Positions 16,118-25,428 of a stretch of DNA of 64,000 nt are shown one piece after another. A program made the position numbers and the translations under genes. Numbering within the stretch: the stretch's first letter is position 1; every line of letters begins with the position of its first letter. Origin of the DNA: Lottiidibacillus patelloidae (GTDB lineage Bacteria > Bacillota > Bacilli > Bacillales > SA5d-4); assembly GCF_002262935.1 (NCBI RefSeq), contig NZ_NPIA01000006.1, positions 124,001 through 188,000 on the forward strand. Direction: 5' to 3'. The notes under the pieces were generated by a model. The model searched no databases and was not told where the DNA came from. It worked only from the letters and a program-made list of their open reading frames with translations.

Positions 16118-16367
16118 TTGCTATCCTCCCCATTGCTTACTACTATTATATACTTAAACTACATTATAATATATTGGGAAAATTGCAAAAACATTTGCAC
16201 TTTAATGGGGTAAAAAAGCCGTTTTTTAGGAAATATTTCATAAAAAGAACACATTTAAGCGTATAAAAGGAAAAAATACAGTATAAATGTAAACAATGGT
16301 TCTATAAAGATAATTACAAAGTTATATAATTTTCAAAAGGACAATGAAACATTTCCCAACAAAAAAA

Positions 16368-16405
16368 CTCACCAATCGGCAAGAAATATTGCCTAAGGTA
16401 AGTCA
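16368..16405 (-). terminator. Terminator of the 16409 small gene
   Basis: On the minus strand CTTACC-tta-GGCAAT..ATTGCC-gat-TGGTGAG followed by TTTTTTT. It separates the small gene from the regulator promoter. Confidence 0.65.
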
Positions 16406-16408
16406 AAT

Positions 16409-16582
16409 TTAAGCTATTTTGTCATCACTTTCATCTGGGTTGTTTTGATCGTTACTTATTGGAGTATTATCTTCAACTGTAAAATAATAAACTTGTGGTA
16501 AACCAAGTGTCACCCAATAATCATGGAGTAATGATGAACCTGTAAAAAGTACGATATTCCAATCAATCGCTAGCAATTTCAT
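16409..16582 (-). CDS. Small hypothetical protein, 57 aa
   Basis: ATG 16582, AAAGGACGTG upstream. N-terminal half is hydrophobic and aromatic (LLAIDWNIVLFTGSSLLHDY), the C-terminal half acidic (ISNDQNNPDESDDKIA). It has no clear signal cleavage site. Upstream of the NprR-like operon on the same strand but isolated by its own terminator. Function unknown. Confidence 0.55.
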   Translation of the reverse strand: MKLLAIDWNIVLFTGSSLLHDYWVTLGLPQVYYFTVEDNTPISNDQNNPDESDDKIA

Positions 16583-16696
16583 GGCATCACGTCCTTTAAA
16601 GTTTCAAGCAGGAAGACCACCTTAGTAGTAAGGAGAGTTACGAGCTTGTTAATGTATGTTTATTAAAGGAAGAAGATGTCCTAGTACTTTTCAATA

Positions 16697-17110
16697 TTAC
16701 TCTGTCTCGATGTTTTCACTATTTTTTTGTTGCCACAGTTTAAACTTATCTAAGTCAGTTGAAATTTGCTTCACTGCAAAAGCGATGACAGCAGCATCAT
16801 CAAAAATGCCTAGTCCTGCGATAAAGTCAGGGACAAGGTCAAGAGGAGAGACAAAGTAAAGAATAGTAGCAATAACCGTGACAATTGTTTTACGTGGAAT
16901 TTCTTTGTAATCACCTTTTTTCCAGGCTTGGACTAATTCTAAAAGTAAATGAAGCTTCTCCCACACATCAGCCAAGGAAGATTGGCGAGTTTTCGCTTTT
17001 GATAGAGCTTTTTTTAGAAGGCCTTCTGTCTTATCTTTATCATCAATATATTGTTTTGCTTTTGACTCATATTTTTTCATGCCATGTTCATATTTTTCTT
17101 TATCTGCCAT
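16697..17110 (-). CDS. YkvA family (DUF1232) protein
   Basis: 137 aa. Residues about 75-115 match the DUF1232 pattern: TVIATILYFVSPLDLVPDF, then AGLGIFDDAAVIAFAVKQI. This is a short membrane-associated domain named after Bacillus YkvA. The N-terminal part is basic and coiled. Function is not established for the family. Single gene with a terminator region at 17195. Confidence 0.88.
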   Translation of the reverse strand: MADKEKYEHGMKKYESKAKQYIDDKDKTEGLLKKALSKAKTRQSSLADVWEKLHLLLELVQAWKKGDYKEIPRKTIVTVIATILYFVSPLDLVPDFIAGLGIFDDAAVIAFAVKQISTDLDKFKLWQQKNSENIETE

Positions 17111-17194
17111 AGGAGACCCGCCTTATTTTTATAGTGGAAATATGATGCTTATTGTTATCATCTATTGTATCATTCATCCTTCCACATGAAAAAA

Positions 17195-17214
17195 ACCTAG
17201 CACATCTACTAGGT
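17195..17214 (-). terminator. Terminator of the 17270 gene
   Basis: ACCTAG, loop CACATCTA, CTAGGT with A/T runs on both sides (AAAAA and AAAAAAA). On the minus strand the T-run follows. Confidence 0.65.
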
Positions 17215-17269
17215 CAAAAAAATATTCAACGGTAGAAAAATTGTCGCCTGATGTTGTTTGTTCAAAAAG

Positions 17270-17443
17270 TTAATCTTTATCATTGGTGGAGGTCGTTTCA
17301 CTACTTTGTTCAAGTGGATCAATCGTATGTTTGTGTGAACTTGCGAGGCTTCCATGGCTTACATGGTGCATGAACCAGAGGAAAATCCCAATGAATAGCA
17401 GTGCGCACATTGCAAAAAAGAAAATAAAAAACAAAGTCATCAT
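17270..17443 (-). CDS. Small membrane protein, 57 aa
   Basis: Two adjacent ATGs at 17443/17440 behind GGAGTAAGC. Residues 2-26 are one hydrophobic helix (TLFFIFFFAMCALLFIGIFL) and the rest is a His/Ser/Glu-rich tail (HHVSHGSLASSHKHTIDPL). Not a recognised family. Confidence 0.6.
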   Translation of the reverse strand: MMTLFFIFFFAMCALLFIGIFLWFMHHVSHGSLASSHKHTIDPLEQSSETTSTNDKD

Positions 17444-17577
17444 CCGAGCTTACTCCTTTCGTAAATGTTTTAGAGTTTTGCATCTGACATGCTCTATCTA
17501 TGTATATTAAAGCTGAAGTAAAAGTATTAATTGATGAACCAGTTTAGTTGGACATTTAGTCGAGGGTGCACAAAAAA

Positions 17578-17600
17578 AGAATCTAGCTAGGCTAGATTCT
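17578..17600 (-). terminator. Terminator of the 17627 gene
   Basis: AGAATCTAGC-tag-GCTAGATTCT with a seven-T run on the minus strand. Confidence 0.8.
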
Positions 17601-17626
17601 GCAATCGTTATTTATTATTAAATTGT

Positions 17627-17800
17627 TTAAGACTCGATATCTACATCATTGTCAGTATCGTTATCAAAGTACGTTTCATTACTTTCGAAGTCTACCTCTC
17701 GTTGTACGCCGCTAGAAGAATTGCCGCCGGTCATTTTTACCCGGATGATGTTAATTATTACAAGGATGACAACAACGCCAAACATGATTATCCAATCCAT
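17627..17800 (-). CDS. Small membrane protein, 57 aa
   Basis: ATG 17800 with AGGGG 9 bases upstream; an in-frame TTG three codons earlier is less likely. One helix (MDWIIMFGVVVILVIINIIR) is followed by an acidic tail (NETYFDNDTDNDVDIES). The topology matches that of the 17270 gene, but the sequences are not alike. Function unknown. Confidence 0.65.
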   Translation of the reverse strand: MDWIIMFGVVVILVIINIIRVKMTGGNSSSGVQREVDFESNETYFDNDTDNDVDIES

Positions 17801-17895
17801 ACAATTCAACCCCTACCTTATAATTTTTCTAGGTGCTGATGGATACGCTACTACTAGTATATTAAGAAGGAAGTGGAAAAATAATAATCTAATAA

Positions 17896-17927
17896 AAAAA
17901 GATGCTTACGCATTCGTAAGCACCTCT
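17896..17927 (-). terminator. Terminator of the phospholipase-D-like gene
   Basis: On the minus strand GTGCTTACG-aat-GCGTAAGCATC and TTTTTTTATTAG, 16 bases beyond the stop codon. Confidence 0.8.
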
Positions 17928-17942
17928 TAATTTAATAGTTAA

Positions 17943-19925
17943 TTAGTTTAATGTTCCTCCAGCTTGCACGTATCGAGCGTTAAACTCTTGTACAAATTGG
18001 TTTGTAATTTCCGAATCATGAATGATTAACATGTTTTCATCGTTAATGTCATTTCCATTTGTACTCCAGTTTGTTGAACCGACAATAACTGTTGGATCAC
18101 TGTTTGTGTCAGCATCGATTATCATTGTTTTACTATGAAGTTTACGAGATTCATTGCCTTTATAAACGGGTGCTGGATTTGCCCAGCGAACATTCGGATT
18201 GTTTATGCTCGTTTGACTAGCCGTACGTCCAGTCATTTCAATGCTTGCGCTCCACCATTGGTTCCAGAAACTTGCATCGAAAAGTCCTTTGACATCAAAG
18301 CCTGTAAGAGTTCCTTCCATGTCGTTATAAGAACCTTCCCATTTATATTTCAATTCATCCACTAATGCTTGGTCACTCCAGGCAAAGATCGAGAAGTACG
18401 TGTTAATGTCTGCTTCATTTTTTACTAACTCGGTCATCCGTCCAACTGCATTATCACCAGACGAGAAGTAAACTTCAACTGTCGTCCCGCCGACATCTAC
18501 AAGCTTTGTAGTGTTGTCGATTTTACGAGTGCTAAAGTTGGCAGCTGCTTTATCCGGCGTTAATGTGGCACTACCCCACATTTCATTAAATTCCACTTTA
18601 TATATATCTACTAATTCAGGAGAGTGAATCTCAACAACATGTTGCTGGTTGCCATCAAGAATTCCTGCAGCCATATTTTCATCTGTTCCGTAAAGCCCTG
18701 TTACTGTAAAGTTCCAACTTCCTGTAAATACCCACTTGCGATCGATAAGGGCAAACTTGTTATGCATTTGGTTACCTGGAGAGTAATATTCACCAGGATT
18801 TTTTTCTTCGGCATCAACGAATAAGTATCCTGTCGTCATCGTGCTTCCGACTTTCACCGTCACTTGAGGGAAGTCATTAAACTGGCTCGGTAATCCATAG
18901 GTAGCACGTTTTGTGCTATCTTCCACGACAAACATTGGTGAATCAGAAAAGACCGTGATATCATCGCTCGTTCCGACTTTCATGTCAGCACCACGCACCA
19001 TCTTTTCAACGTATAAACGCATTGTTTCATATCTTTCCGTATAGTGTGGGTCAGTTGCATCTTTTGCATCAGCGATGACACGAACATTAACGCCTTCTGC
19101 TGCTTTTGCTATTAACGTATCGACAATTCCTGGTAAATTGATTTCGTACGTTGCAAAATCAATTGATGTTGTTGCTTCATTTAAGCGTTGGATTAATCTA
19201 TTTTCTAAATTAACGTTATAGTTTGCTAAGTTACCAGTAGTAGCATAGCTTGTATCAGCACTTTTATTAAAGTAAACATTAATTGCATGAAGTGCGTCAC
19301 TTACACTGTTTAGTTGTTCACCAGTTGGTGGTGTTCCTCCACCAGTGCCTGAACCTGTATCTTCTGTTGAATTTGAGTTTAGAGCTTTCGGTGTTCCGTA
19401 ACCACCAATATATGTAGCTGTGGCATTATTCCAGTTTGTAGAGTCTGTACCATTACTTAATGCGACTGTTCGTTCCATTGTCGACTTAGAAGTGTTATCA
19501 CCTGCGTGCCAAGCATCGACGGAATCGATTAACGTGCCACTTGCATCACGAAGTTCAAGTACTTCTGTCGTATTTGATAACGAACCACTATAGATTAAAT
19601 CTGCAGCAATTCCATTCACTGAGTTATCGTCTGTTTTTTCAAGTAGGAAATAGCCTTTTGCTGGAATGACACCTGATAATGTAATAGAAGGTGAGCCATC
19701 TTGAGCATTTAAAGTCCAGCCTGTTATATCAATGTCAGAGCTAGAAGTGTTGTAAAGTTCCATCCATTCGTCACTGTATGACGTCGTCGTTCCCATCCAA
19801 GCTATTTCGTTAATAACGATATCGTTTGGTCCTGCTGCGATAACTTGTTGATGGGTTGTTCCAACAGGTAATGATGATGCAATAAGTAAGACTGCTAGAC
19901 TAAAGATTGATAGAATTTTTCTCAT
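17943..19925 (-). CDS. Secreted lamin-tail-domain plus phospholipase-D-like protein
   Basis: 660 aa. Signal peptide at 1-31 (ILSIFSLAVLLIASSLPVG). Residues about 35-170 are a lamin tail domain (VINEIAWMGTTTSYSDEWM; LYNTSSSDIDITGWTL), a fold seen in extracellular bacterial nucleases. A Gly/Thr/Pro linker follows, then two phospholipase-D-like halves. Half one has MHNKFALIDRKWVFTGSWN (HxKxxxxD) near residue 390. Half two has LHSKTMIIDADTN..VGSTNW near residue 600. Two HKD motifs make one PLD-type active site, usually a phosphodiesterase acting on nucleic acid or lipid. Extracellular nuclease is the most likely role by domain company; substrate unproven. Single gene. The following gap 19926-20185 is AT-rich and shows nothing definite. 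Confidence 0.9.
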   Translation of the reverse strand: MRKILSIFSLAVLLIASSLPVGTTHQQVIAAGPNDIVINEIAWMGTTTSYSDEWMELYNTSSSDIDITGWTLNAQDGSPSITLSGVIPAKGYFLLEKTDDNSVNGIAADLIYSGSLSNTTEVLELRDASGTLIDSVDAWHAGDNTSKSTMERTVALSNGTDSTNWNNATATYIGGYGTPKALNSNSTEDTGSGTGGGTPPTGEQLNSVSDALHAINVYFNKSADTSYATTGNLANYNVNLENRLIQRLNEATTSIDFATYEINLPGIVDTLIAKAAEGVNVRVIADAKDATDPHYTERYETMRLYVEKMVRGADMKVGTSDDITVFSDSPMFVVEDSTKRATYGLPSQFNDFPQVTVKVGSTMTTGYLFVDAEEKNPGEYYSPGNQMHNKFALIDRKWVFTGSWNFTVTGLYGTDENMAAGILDGNQQHVVEIHSPELVDIYKVEFNEMWGSATLTPDKAAANFSTRKIDNTTKLVDVGGTTVEVYFSSGDNAVGRMTELVKNEADINTYFSIFAWSDQALVDELKYKWEGSYNDMEGTLTGFDVKGLFDASFWNQWWSASIEMTGRTASQTSINNPNVRWANPAPVYKGNESRKLHSKTMIIDADTNSDPTVIVGSTNWSTNGNDINDENMLIIHDSEITNQFVQEFNARYVQAGGTLN

Positions 19926-20185
19926 GTAATTTCCTACTCTCCCTTTAAACTGGAATATTTTGTCGGTATGTGTCGAAACTGTTGCTTCTTTTTCATTATA
20001 AAAGGGATTTCACTTTTTGAACACCGACCAAAAGTATTATATTTTCGTATTTATAAATAAACAATTGAAAAAAAGGTGTATAACCAGAATATGTAAGCAC
20101 TTAAACACGAATATTAAAACTAAAATATACAGTATTGTTAAGTTTGTGGCGTGATGTGAAAAAAGTGAAGTATTATGCACACAAC

Positions 20186-20237
20186 AAAAAGAGATAGCCC
20201 CGACTGTTAGTAGAAACAGTTAGGCTATCCTTTTTCA
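20186..20237. terminator. Terminator of the two-P-loop ATPase gene
   Basis: GATAGCC..ACTGTT, loop, AACAGT..GGCTATC with A-run and T-run on either side. Confidence 0.75.
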
Positions 20238-20238
20238 A

Positions 20239-21357
20239 TTACTTAGCGATTTTGTCGGTCGCGCTTCCACCTGCATGTTCTGTAATTTGCTTTTGGATGT
20301 TGCTTTGAATTGCTTCAATCTTTTTGAAATCCATCGCAGTGGCATAAATTTCTTCTAAGTCGTCGTGTAATGCTTTTGCTTCAGCTAAATGGCTAGTTCC
20401 CTGTTTCATTTTTTCGGAATAACGTTTTTCCACTTCGGCAATTTCTGAAGCATATTTCTCATCTGTCCCAGGTGTTATTGTCTTTTCATACATATCGACA
20501 ATTTCATCACCTTCGCGCTCAGGGAAATATTCATGGGGAGCTGTGCTATCAAAGATTGCAATTCCTAATTCACGAAGTATGACCATGTCTAAGCTGTTTG
20601 GAGCAAAACCGCAATGGTATACTTCTGCATCAAAACCTCGTTCTTCCGCACCTGTTACGAGTTTCTTTAACATTGTTGACTTTCCTGAGCCCGGACGTCC
20701 TTTAATGAAGAAACGCTTTTCTATATCTGCTGTTAAGTTTGGAATGAAGTCGTTTGGACCTTTAGGAGTTGCAGCTCCTAAAAAGCGGTGTCGGATATCG
20801 GCAGGTTTATTTAGAGAGTTCTCCCCGAAAAATTGCGTGATTAGTTGTAATGTTAGGTCGTTAGCCTTCGCAAAATCCATATTATTAATATAGAATTCTT
20901 CCCACTCATCGTGAATGGCAAGTGCTTCAGCATAGTCATCATATGCAGCTTGAAAAGCAGCACTTATTTGCGTTTGTAGCGCTTCAATTTGTTTCCTTTG
21001 CGTAGCTAATTTTTTAGCATCCCAAGCTTCACCTAAATTAACATACTCTTCGACAGCTCCAGGTGCTTTTGGCTCAATGACATGTGGTGCAGTGCCGTCA
21101 ACGATGCCACAGCCTAGTTCACGGATAATTACTCCATCAATGGAATTGTTATCAGATGAACAGTGTAAATATTCAATGTCATACCCTTTTTCCGACCATT
21201 CTTTTCCTACTTTTTTCATTAATGTAGACTTTCCAGTCCCGGGGCCGCCTTTTAAAATAAACAAGCGTTCAAGACCAGCTAAGTTAGAGTCGTATAAGTT
21301 ATAAAAGCCTTTAGCGGTGTTTCCACCAGCATAATAATTTCGTATTTTTCCACTCAA
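20239..21357 (-). CDS. ATPase with duplicated P-loops (PRK06851-like)
   Basis: About 372 aa from TTG 21357 (AGGAG 8 bases upstream; the GTG at 21366 overlaps that site). The two halves are homologous: each has a Walker A motif (FILKGGPGTGKSTLMKKVG near 35; FFIKGRPGSGKSTMLKKLV near 215), then a YHC/YLHC..SSDNNSIDGVI-like segment (HCSSDNNSIDGVIIRELG; HCGFAPNSLDMVILRELGI) and DGTAPH/DSTAPH. I recognise this as a Firmicutes family of unknown function, curated as PRK06851. ATP binding is expected; partner unknown. No membrane segment. Isolated gene, terminated at 20186. Confidence 0.85.
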   Translation of the reverse strand: MSGKIRNYYAGGNTAKGFYNLYDSNLAGLERLFILKGGPGTGKSTLMKKVGKEWSEKGYDIEYLHCSSDNNSIDGVIIRELGCGIVDGTAPHVIEPKAPGAVEEYVNLGEAWDAKKLATQRKQIEALQTQISAAFQAAYDDYAEALAIHDEWEEFYINNMDFAKANDLTLQLITQFFGENSLNKPADIRHRFLGAATPKGPNDFIPNLTADIEKRFFIKGRPGSGKSTMLKKLVTGAEERGFDAEVYHCGFAPNSLDMVILRELGIAIFDSTAPHEYFPEREGDEIVDMYEKTITPGTDEKYASEIAEVEKRYSEKMKQGTSHLAEAKALHDDLEEIYATAMDFKKIEAIQSNIQKQITEHAGGSATDKIAK

Positions 21358-21435
21358 AAAAATCACTCCTATGTTAGGCAGTAGTTATTAAAACACATAA
21401 ATAACTTATGCAAGAAGGAGTGAGTAGGTGAGTGC

Positions 21436-21957
21436 CTAAATGAATTGCGTATCTTGCTGAATTGTCATTTTGATCTTTGGTATTTCCGAGGCTAATACTG
21501 GTTTGCTATAGTAGTAGCCTTGAATATAGTGGCAATCTAGTTGTTGGAGGAATTCAACTTGTTCTCGTGTTTCAACACCTTCTGCAACGATTTTACAGTT
21601 GAGGTTGCTTCCCATATTAATAATTGTTTTTACGATGGCCTCATTTTGTGTGTGAATATCATCTATAAAGGATTTATCAATTTTTAAGCAGTCGATAGGG
21701 ACGTGTTTTAACGTGCTAAGTGAAGAATAACCTGTCCCGAAATCATCAATGGCAACTTTAACACCCATTTTTTTAATCCGTTTAATACTTTTAATTGACT
21801 TACTGTCTCGTAAAAGGCTCTCGGTAATTTCAATTTCAATTTTGCTGCCATGACAGTTTTCATCCTCTAAAATTTCCCTTAGTTCTTGAGGGAATTTTGG
21901 TCTTTGTAACTGTAGAACAGAAACGTTAATAGCGGTTTTAACATCGTGCCAGCCTTC
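21436..21957 (-). pseudogene. Detached C-terminal part of an EAL domain
   Basis: Reading in the frame different from the upstream ORF gives WIDEGWHDVKTAINVSVLQL, then IEIEITESLLRDS, KVAIDDFGTGYSSLSTLKHV, LKIDKSFIDDI, IVAEGVETREQVEFL and IQGYYYSKPV, all canonical EAL motifs. A start at 21768 exists in this frame but lies mid-domain. It is joined to the GGDEF ORF (21938) only if a frameshift near 21957 is removed, so I read this as a remnant. Confidence 0.8.
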
Positions 21958-23602
21958 GTCTATCCATTTTCTTGTTGTTCCAACGCAATAATGCTTCTGA
22001 GCCGATAACTTTATTTGTCTTTATTTCAACTTTCGGTTGGTATTGTAAATATAGCTGCTTTTTTTCTATTGCTGTGCGTAACTCTCGTTCAATTTCCATT
22101 CGTCTGACGTTTTCTTCATATAAATTATTCGAATAAAATTTATAATTATCTCTGCCGGATTCTTTAGCAGTATACATTGCTATATCAGCATTTTTTATTA
22201 ATGTATCGCTATCCTGTCCGTCCCGCGGAAATATAGAAATACCAATACTAGTAGAAATGTACATAGGTAATCCTCTAACAAAAACTGGTTTCCTGAGTAT
22301 GCTACTAATTTCCTCGGCTATAAAAGCAACTTCACTAATTGATTTGTTGCTATTAATAACAATAATAAATTCATCCCCACCATATCTAGAAATAAATTCG
22401 TTTTTTAATAGCGACATTGATTTAAGCTTTTCTGTTACTTTCTTTAGTAATTCATCTCCAGAAGAATGACCGTACGTATCGTTAATGTTTTTAAAGCGAT
22501 CTAAATCTAGAAATAGCGTATAGCCTTTCTTGCCATTTTCTATTGCATCTGTAATCGCGGATTCAAGGTGGCGAGTTAATAGATTCCTGTTTGGTAATGA
22601 CGTTAATGTGTCGTAATAGGCTAAATCATTTATTTTTTCTAACTGTTTTTTTCGCTCGGTAATGTCTACTGCAAAAGATAAGATAACATCTTGACCTTGG
22701 AAATTTGTCTTGTAGCCATTTATTTCTGCGTAAATAAATGAACCATCAGGGCGAATGATTTTATATTCAATTGGCTTTACTTGATGCCCTTGTTCAATTT
22801 TTTGAATACGTTCATTAATTATATCTATTTTCGTAGGTTCAATTAACTTTGTAAGTGATGTTCCAATTAAGTCATGTTCATGTTGCACCCCAGCTATCTT
22901 TAAAGCGGCAGGGTTAACCCAAATGATCTTTTCATTTTTATGGACAATTATACCAATAGGAGATGTTTTAACTAACGATTCGTAATTTCTTTCTTGTTGA
23001 TTTCTTAGCATTTCTGCTTCTTTTCGCTTAGTCACGTCTAATGCAACAAACATAAGGGCTTGTTTGCCCTCATCAGTAATCTGCATTACGACAGATTCAA
23101 TGTAGATTATTCTTTTCTTAAGCGTAATTACTTTGTACTCAATAGGTTCAACTGGGATGTGTTGTAAAGCATCATTCAACCTTTTTCGTCCTTCGTCATG
23201 TTGAATAGGGTCAATAAAGTCTAACATGCTTTTACCTAGTACCTCTGATTCGTTCTCAGCTTCTAGTAGCGATAATGTTTTTTTATTGGCATAAGTTATT
23301 TTCCCTTCTGTGTCATAAATAACGACAAAGTTTGGGGATTTTTCTACAAAGTTATTGTAGCGGTTTTCACTAACACGAATCTCCTTTAGTAGCTTTTCTT
23401 TGCGCAGTTCTAACTTCTGCTTAAGCTCTGAAACTTGATCAAATTGCTTTCCAATCCACCATGCTGGAAAAAGTAATAGGATTGTTATAGTAACTTCACT
23501 AAAGTGTAATGTGTGCCCATATAAAAAATTGTAGTAATAAAACCAAATGCCTCTAAAAGATAAAATGAAAGCAACTGCTGTAAGTCTTCCTTTATAATGC
23601 AT
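21938..23602 (-). CDS. PAS-PAS-GGDEF diguanylate cyclase, EAL domain cut short
   Basis: 554 aa. Residues 8-45 hold two hydrophobic stretches, then a coiled helix and two PAS domains (about 70-185 and 195-310), each closed by a DVTKRKEAE/DITERKKQ motif. GGDEF at about 320-480: LAYYDTLTSLPNRNLLTRHL, then SRYGGDEFIIVI with an intact active-site loop, so c-di-GMP synthesis is likely. EAL begins at about 500 (LYLQYQPKVEIKTNKVIGSE, ALLRW) but diverges after RWNNKKM because about 37 codons appear deleted out of frame. The product therefore lacks most of the phosphodiesterase domain and ends in an unrelated RRRLARC tail. The change would turn a bifunctional enzyme into a cyclase if real, or it may be an assembly error. 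Confidence 0.8.
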   Translation of the reverse strand: MHYKGRLTAVAFILSFRGIWFYYYNFLYGHTLHFSEVTITILLLFPAWWIGKQFDQVSELKQKLELRKEKLLKEIRVSENRYNNFVEKSPNFVVIYDTEGKITYANKKTLSLLEAENESEVLGKSMLDFIDPIQHDEGRKRLNDALQHIPVEPIEYKVITLKKRIIYIESVVMQITDEGKQALMFVALDVTKRKEAEMLRNQQERNYESLVKTSPIGIIVHKNEKIIWVNPAALKIAGVQHEHDLIGTSLTKLIEPTKIDIINERIQKIEQGHQVKPIEYKIIRPDGSFIYAEINGYKTNFQGQDVILSFAVDITERKKQLEKINDLAYYDTLTSLPNRNLLTRHLESAITDAIENGKKGYTLFLDLDRFKNINDTYGHSSGDELLKKVTEKLKSMSLLKNEFISRYGGDEFIIVINSNKSISEVAFIAEEISSILRKPVFVRGLPMYISTSIGISIFPRDGQDSDTLIKNADIAMYTAKESGRDNYKFYSNNLYEENVRRMEIERELRTAIEKKQLYLQYQPKVEIKTNKVIGSEALLRWNNKKMDRRRLARC

Positions 23603-23729
23603 GGAAATAGTACCACCTTATAATGAGACTTTTTTCAAACAATTATTTCTTTTAAATTACCCTAAGAAATCAAAAGTCAAACATCTGATGCATCTCTTCT
23701 GATCTTCTGATGTAAAAAATAAAAAGCCA

Positions 23730-23760
23730 ACAAAAATAAATCTTCTGTCGGCTTTTATTT
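23730..23760 (-). terminator. Terminator between the APH-like and GGDEF genes
   Basis: AAAAGCC-acAa..ctgTcGGCTTTT; on the minus strand it follows 23810..24718? No: it lies 50 bases beyond that stop, with a T-run. The stem tolerates two mismatches. Confidence 0.45.
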
Positions 23761-23809
23761 AGCGTAACATAATTGGAATTTTTATGTAAAGGGGAACCGT
23801 AAAGTTAAT

Positions 23810-24718
23810 TTAATTCATATTAATCAATAGTTTGTAAGCATCGATGCTACTAGTCGAAAGTTTGTTATTACTTTCTTCATCATCTGTAACGGACCAACAT
23901 AATGAAAGCACAGCGTGACAATATCCCCAAAGTAATATCCGTTCTTTATTTAATGATAATTGCTTGGCAAAAAGCTCAGCGCGGAGGTCGATTGTTTTCG
24001 CCTTAGCCTCAATCGTTTCTGGAATACAATTTAACATATATTGCGATAAGTCATATTCCTTCTCACCAATTAACCCTTTAGGGTCGATGGCAATCCATCC
24101 TTGGTCGTGGGAAAGGACGTTGTAATGGTGAAAATCTCCGTGTAATAACATTGTCTCTTTTGATGTGTCGACCATGTAGGTAAACACTTTGGCAGCTTGT
24201 TGCAATGTTGCGCCATCAATTGGCCCAAAACCATTTGGGTGCTTTAGGGCATACTCTTTTATAGCGTTAGCGCGACTGTCCACTGTTGGAAGGTTGATAT
24301 GTGTGCTTACCGGTTTCCACAAGTCGGATAACACCTTAGAACTAATAATCACGGCATCTTCTTCGTCCTCAATGGTACTTAACATCTCTCCGGGAATGAT
24401 GTGCTCTAAGATCATAATTGCTTTTTCTTCATCAAAATCAAGTAATTTGTTAATACCTTGTCCATTATAGATTTTTAGTGCTTGTAGTTCCTGTGCGCAT
24501 TCAAATCCTGGAACGGATAGTTTTAAGACAACTTTTTTTCCGTCCTTCGTCGTAGCTGGGGCAACATAGTTAAATGAAAGCTTATAAGGTTCATGAACAG
24601 TAATTTTCCAACGCTTTTCACAATAAGCAATTATATTTGGTAAATCAGCAAGCCATTTTTTACCTACTTCTCCAAAAAACATTCGGATATTAGAAGTAAA
24701 TTGTTCGGGTAAATTCAT
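23810..24718 (-). CDS. Aminoglycoside/streptomycin phosphotransferase-family kinase
   Basis: 302 aa, kinase-like fold. Lys-containing N-lobe (KVVLKLSVPGFE), hinge (IMILEHIIPGEMLS), catalytic loop LLHGDFHHYNVLS near 185, and the metal-binding DPKGLIGEKEYDLSQYM near 210. The pattern DPKGLIGE fits the streptomycin 6-kinase/APH(6) and hydroxyurea-type family. In environmental bacilli such genes are often housekeeping small-molecule kinases, so resistance is possible but not shown. RBS AGAGGGATG. Not in an operon. Confidence 0.85.
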   Translation of the reverse strand: MNLPEQFTSNIRMFFGEVGKKWLADLPNIIAYCEKRWKITVHEPYKLSFNYVAPATTKDGKKVVLKLSVPGFECAQELQALKIYNGQGINKLLDFDEEKAIMILEHIIPGEMLSTIEDEEDAVIISSKVLSDLWKPVSTHINLPTVDSRANAIKEYALKHPNGFGPIDGATLQQAAKVFTYMVDTSKETMLLHGDFHHYNVLSHDQGWIAIDPKGLIGEKEYDLSQYMLNCIPETIEAKAKTIDLRAELFAKQLSLNKERILLWGYCHAVLSLCWSVTDDEESNNKLSTSSIDAYKLLINMN

Positions 24719-24821
24719 CTTAAATCATCCCTCTCATTGTTATGAAATGGTATTAAATAGAAAAAGTTAGGGTAATTTAGTATATGTATGTACCACTATA
24801 CCCAAAGTAAAGAGGGATATC

Positions 24822-25337
24822 ATGCTTCATGCCTTTTTAATCATTTTTTTTCTAATTGCTTCCCTTTATTGGGGGGATTGGCGGAAATGGCGGAGCTTTT
24901 TACCGACAATTTATTATTTTTCATTGTGTAACTTATTTTACCAATATATTGCTTTTGTTTTAGATAAGAAGTTGTGGGAACTAAAAAAACCAATTTATAA
25001 CTTGTTTCTAACTGACACCATTTATGCATTTGTTGCCTACCCTGCTTTTGTTATTTGGTTTTTAAGCAATGAAAGAGAAGATGCACCACTTAAGCACAGA
25101 GTATTAAGATACGGAAGATGGGTAAGTATTTCACTTCTTGTAGAATATGTTTTTATTAAACTTAATTATATTGAATTAATGAATGGCTGGAACATTGGTT
25201 GGGAAGTGTTTTTTTATAGTACAATGTACCCGATGGTAGCGTTACACCATCGCAGACCATTATTAGCCATTATTCTTTCAAGCGTAATGATCGTTTTCTA
25301 TTTGATTATGTTTAATTATCCAATCTTTAAAAAATAA
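24822..25337 (+). CDS. CBO0543-type multi-pass membrane protein
   Basis: 171 aa with four to five hydrophobic helices. Pattern elements seen in this family: an N-terminal YWGDWRKWRSFLPTIYYF, then DTIYAFVAYPAFVIWFL, a basic loop, then WVSISLLVEYVFIKL and WEVFFYSTMYPMVALHHR. I match it to the small Firmicutes family named CBO0543, of unknown function. Starts at ATG 24822 with GGGATATC upstream; divergent from the APH-like kinase. Confidence 0.75.
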   Translation: MLHAFLIIFFLIASLYWGDWRKWRSFLPTIYYFSLCNLFYQYIAFVLDKKLWELKKPIYNLFLTDTIYAFVAYPAFVIWFLSNEREDAPLKHRVLRYGRWVSISLLVEYVFIKLNYIELMNGWNIGWEVFFYSTMYPMVALHHRRPLLAIILSSVMIVFYLIMFNYPIFKK

Positions 25338-25377
25338 AACCCTTTGAGTCCAGTATAGAGATTCAAAGGGTTTTTCT
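25337..25377 (+). terminator. Terminator of the membrane protein gene
   Basis: ACCCTTTGA, loop of about 15, TCAAAGGGTTTTT, immediately after the stop codon. A second weaker hairpin CTCCATTT-attg-AAATGGAG (25397-25420) follows and may serve the opposite strand. Confidence 0.75.
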
Positions 25378-25428
25378 GTGGTAACAAGTGAAGAAACCTC
25401 CATTTATTGAAATGGAGACTTCTACTAT

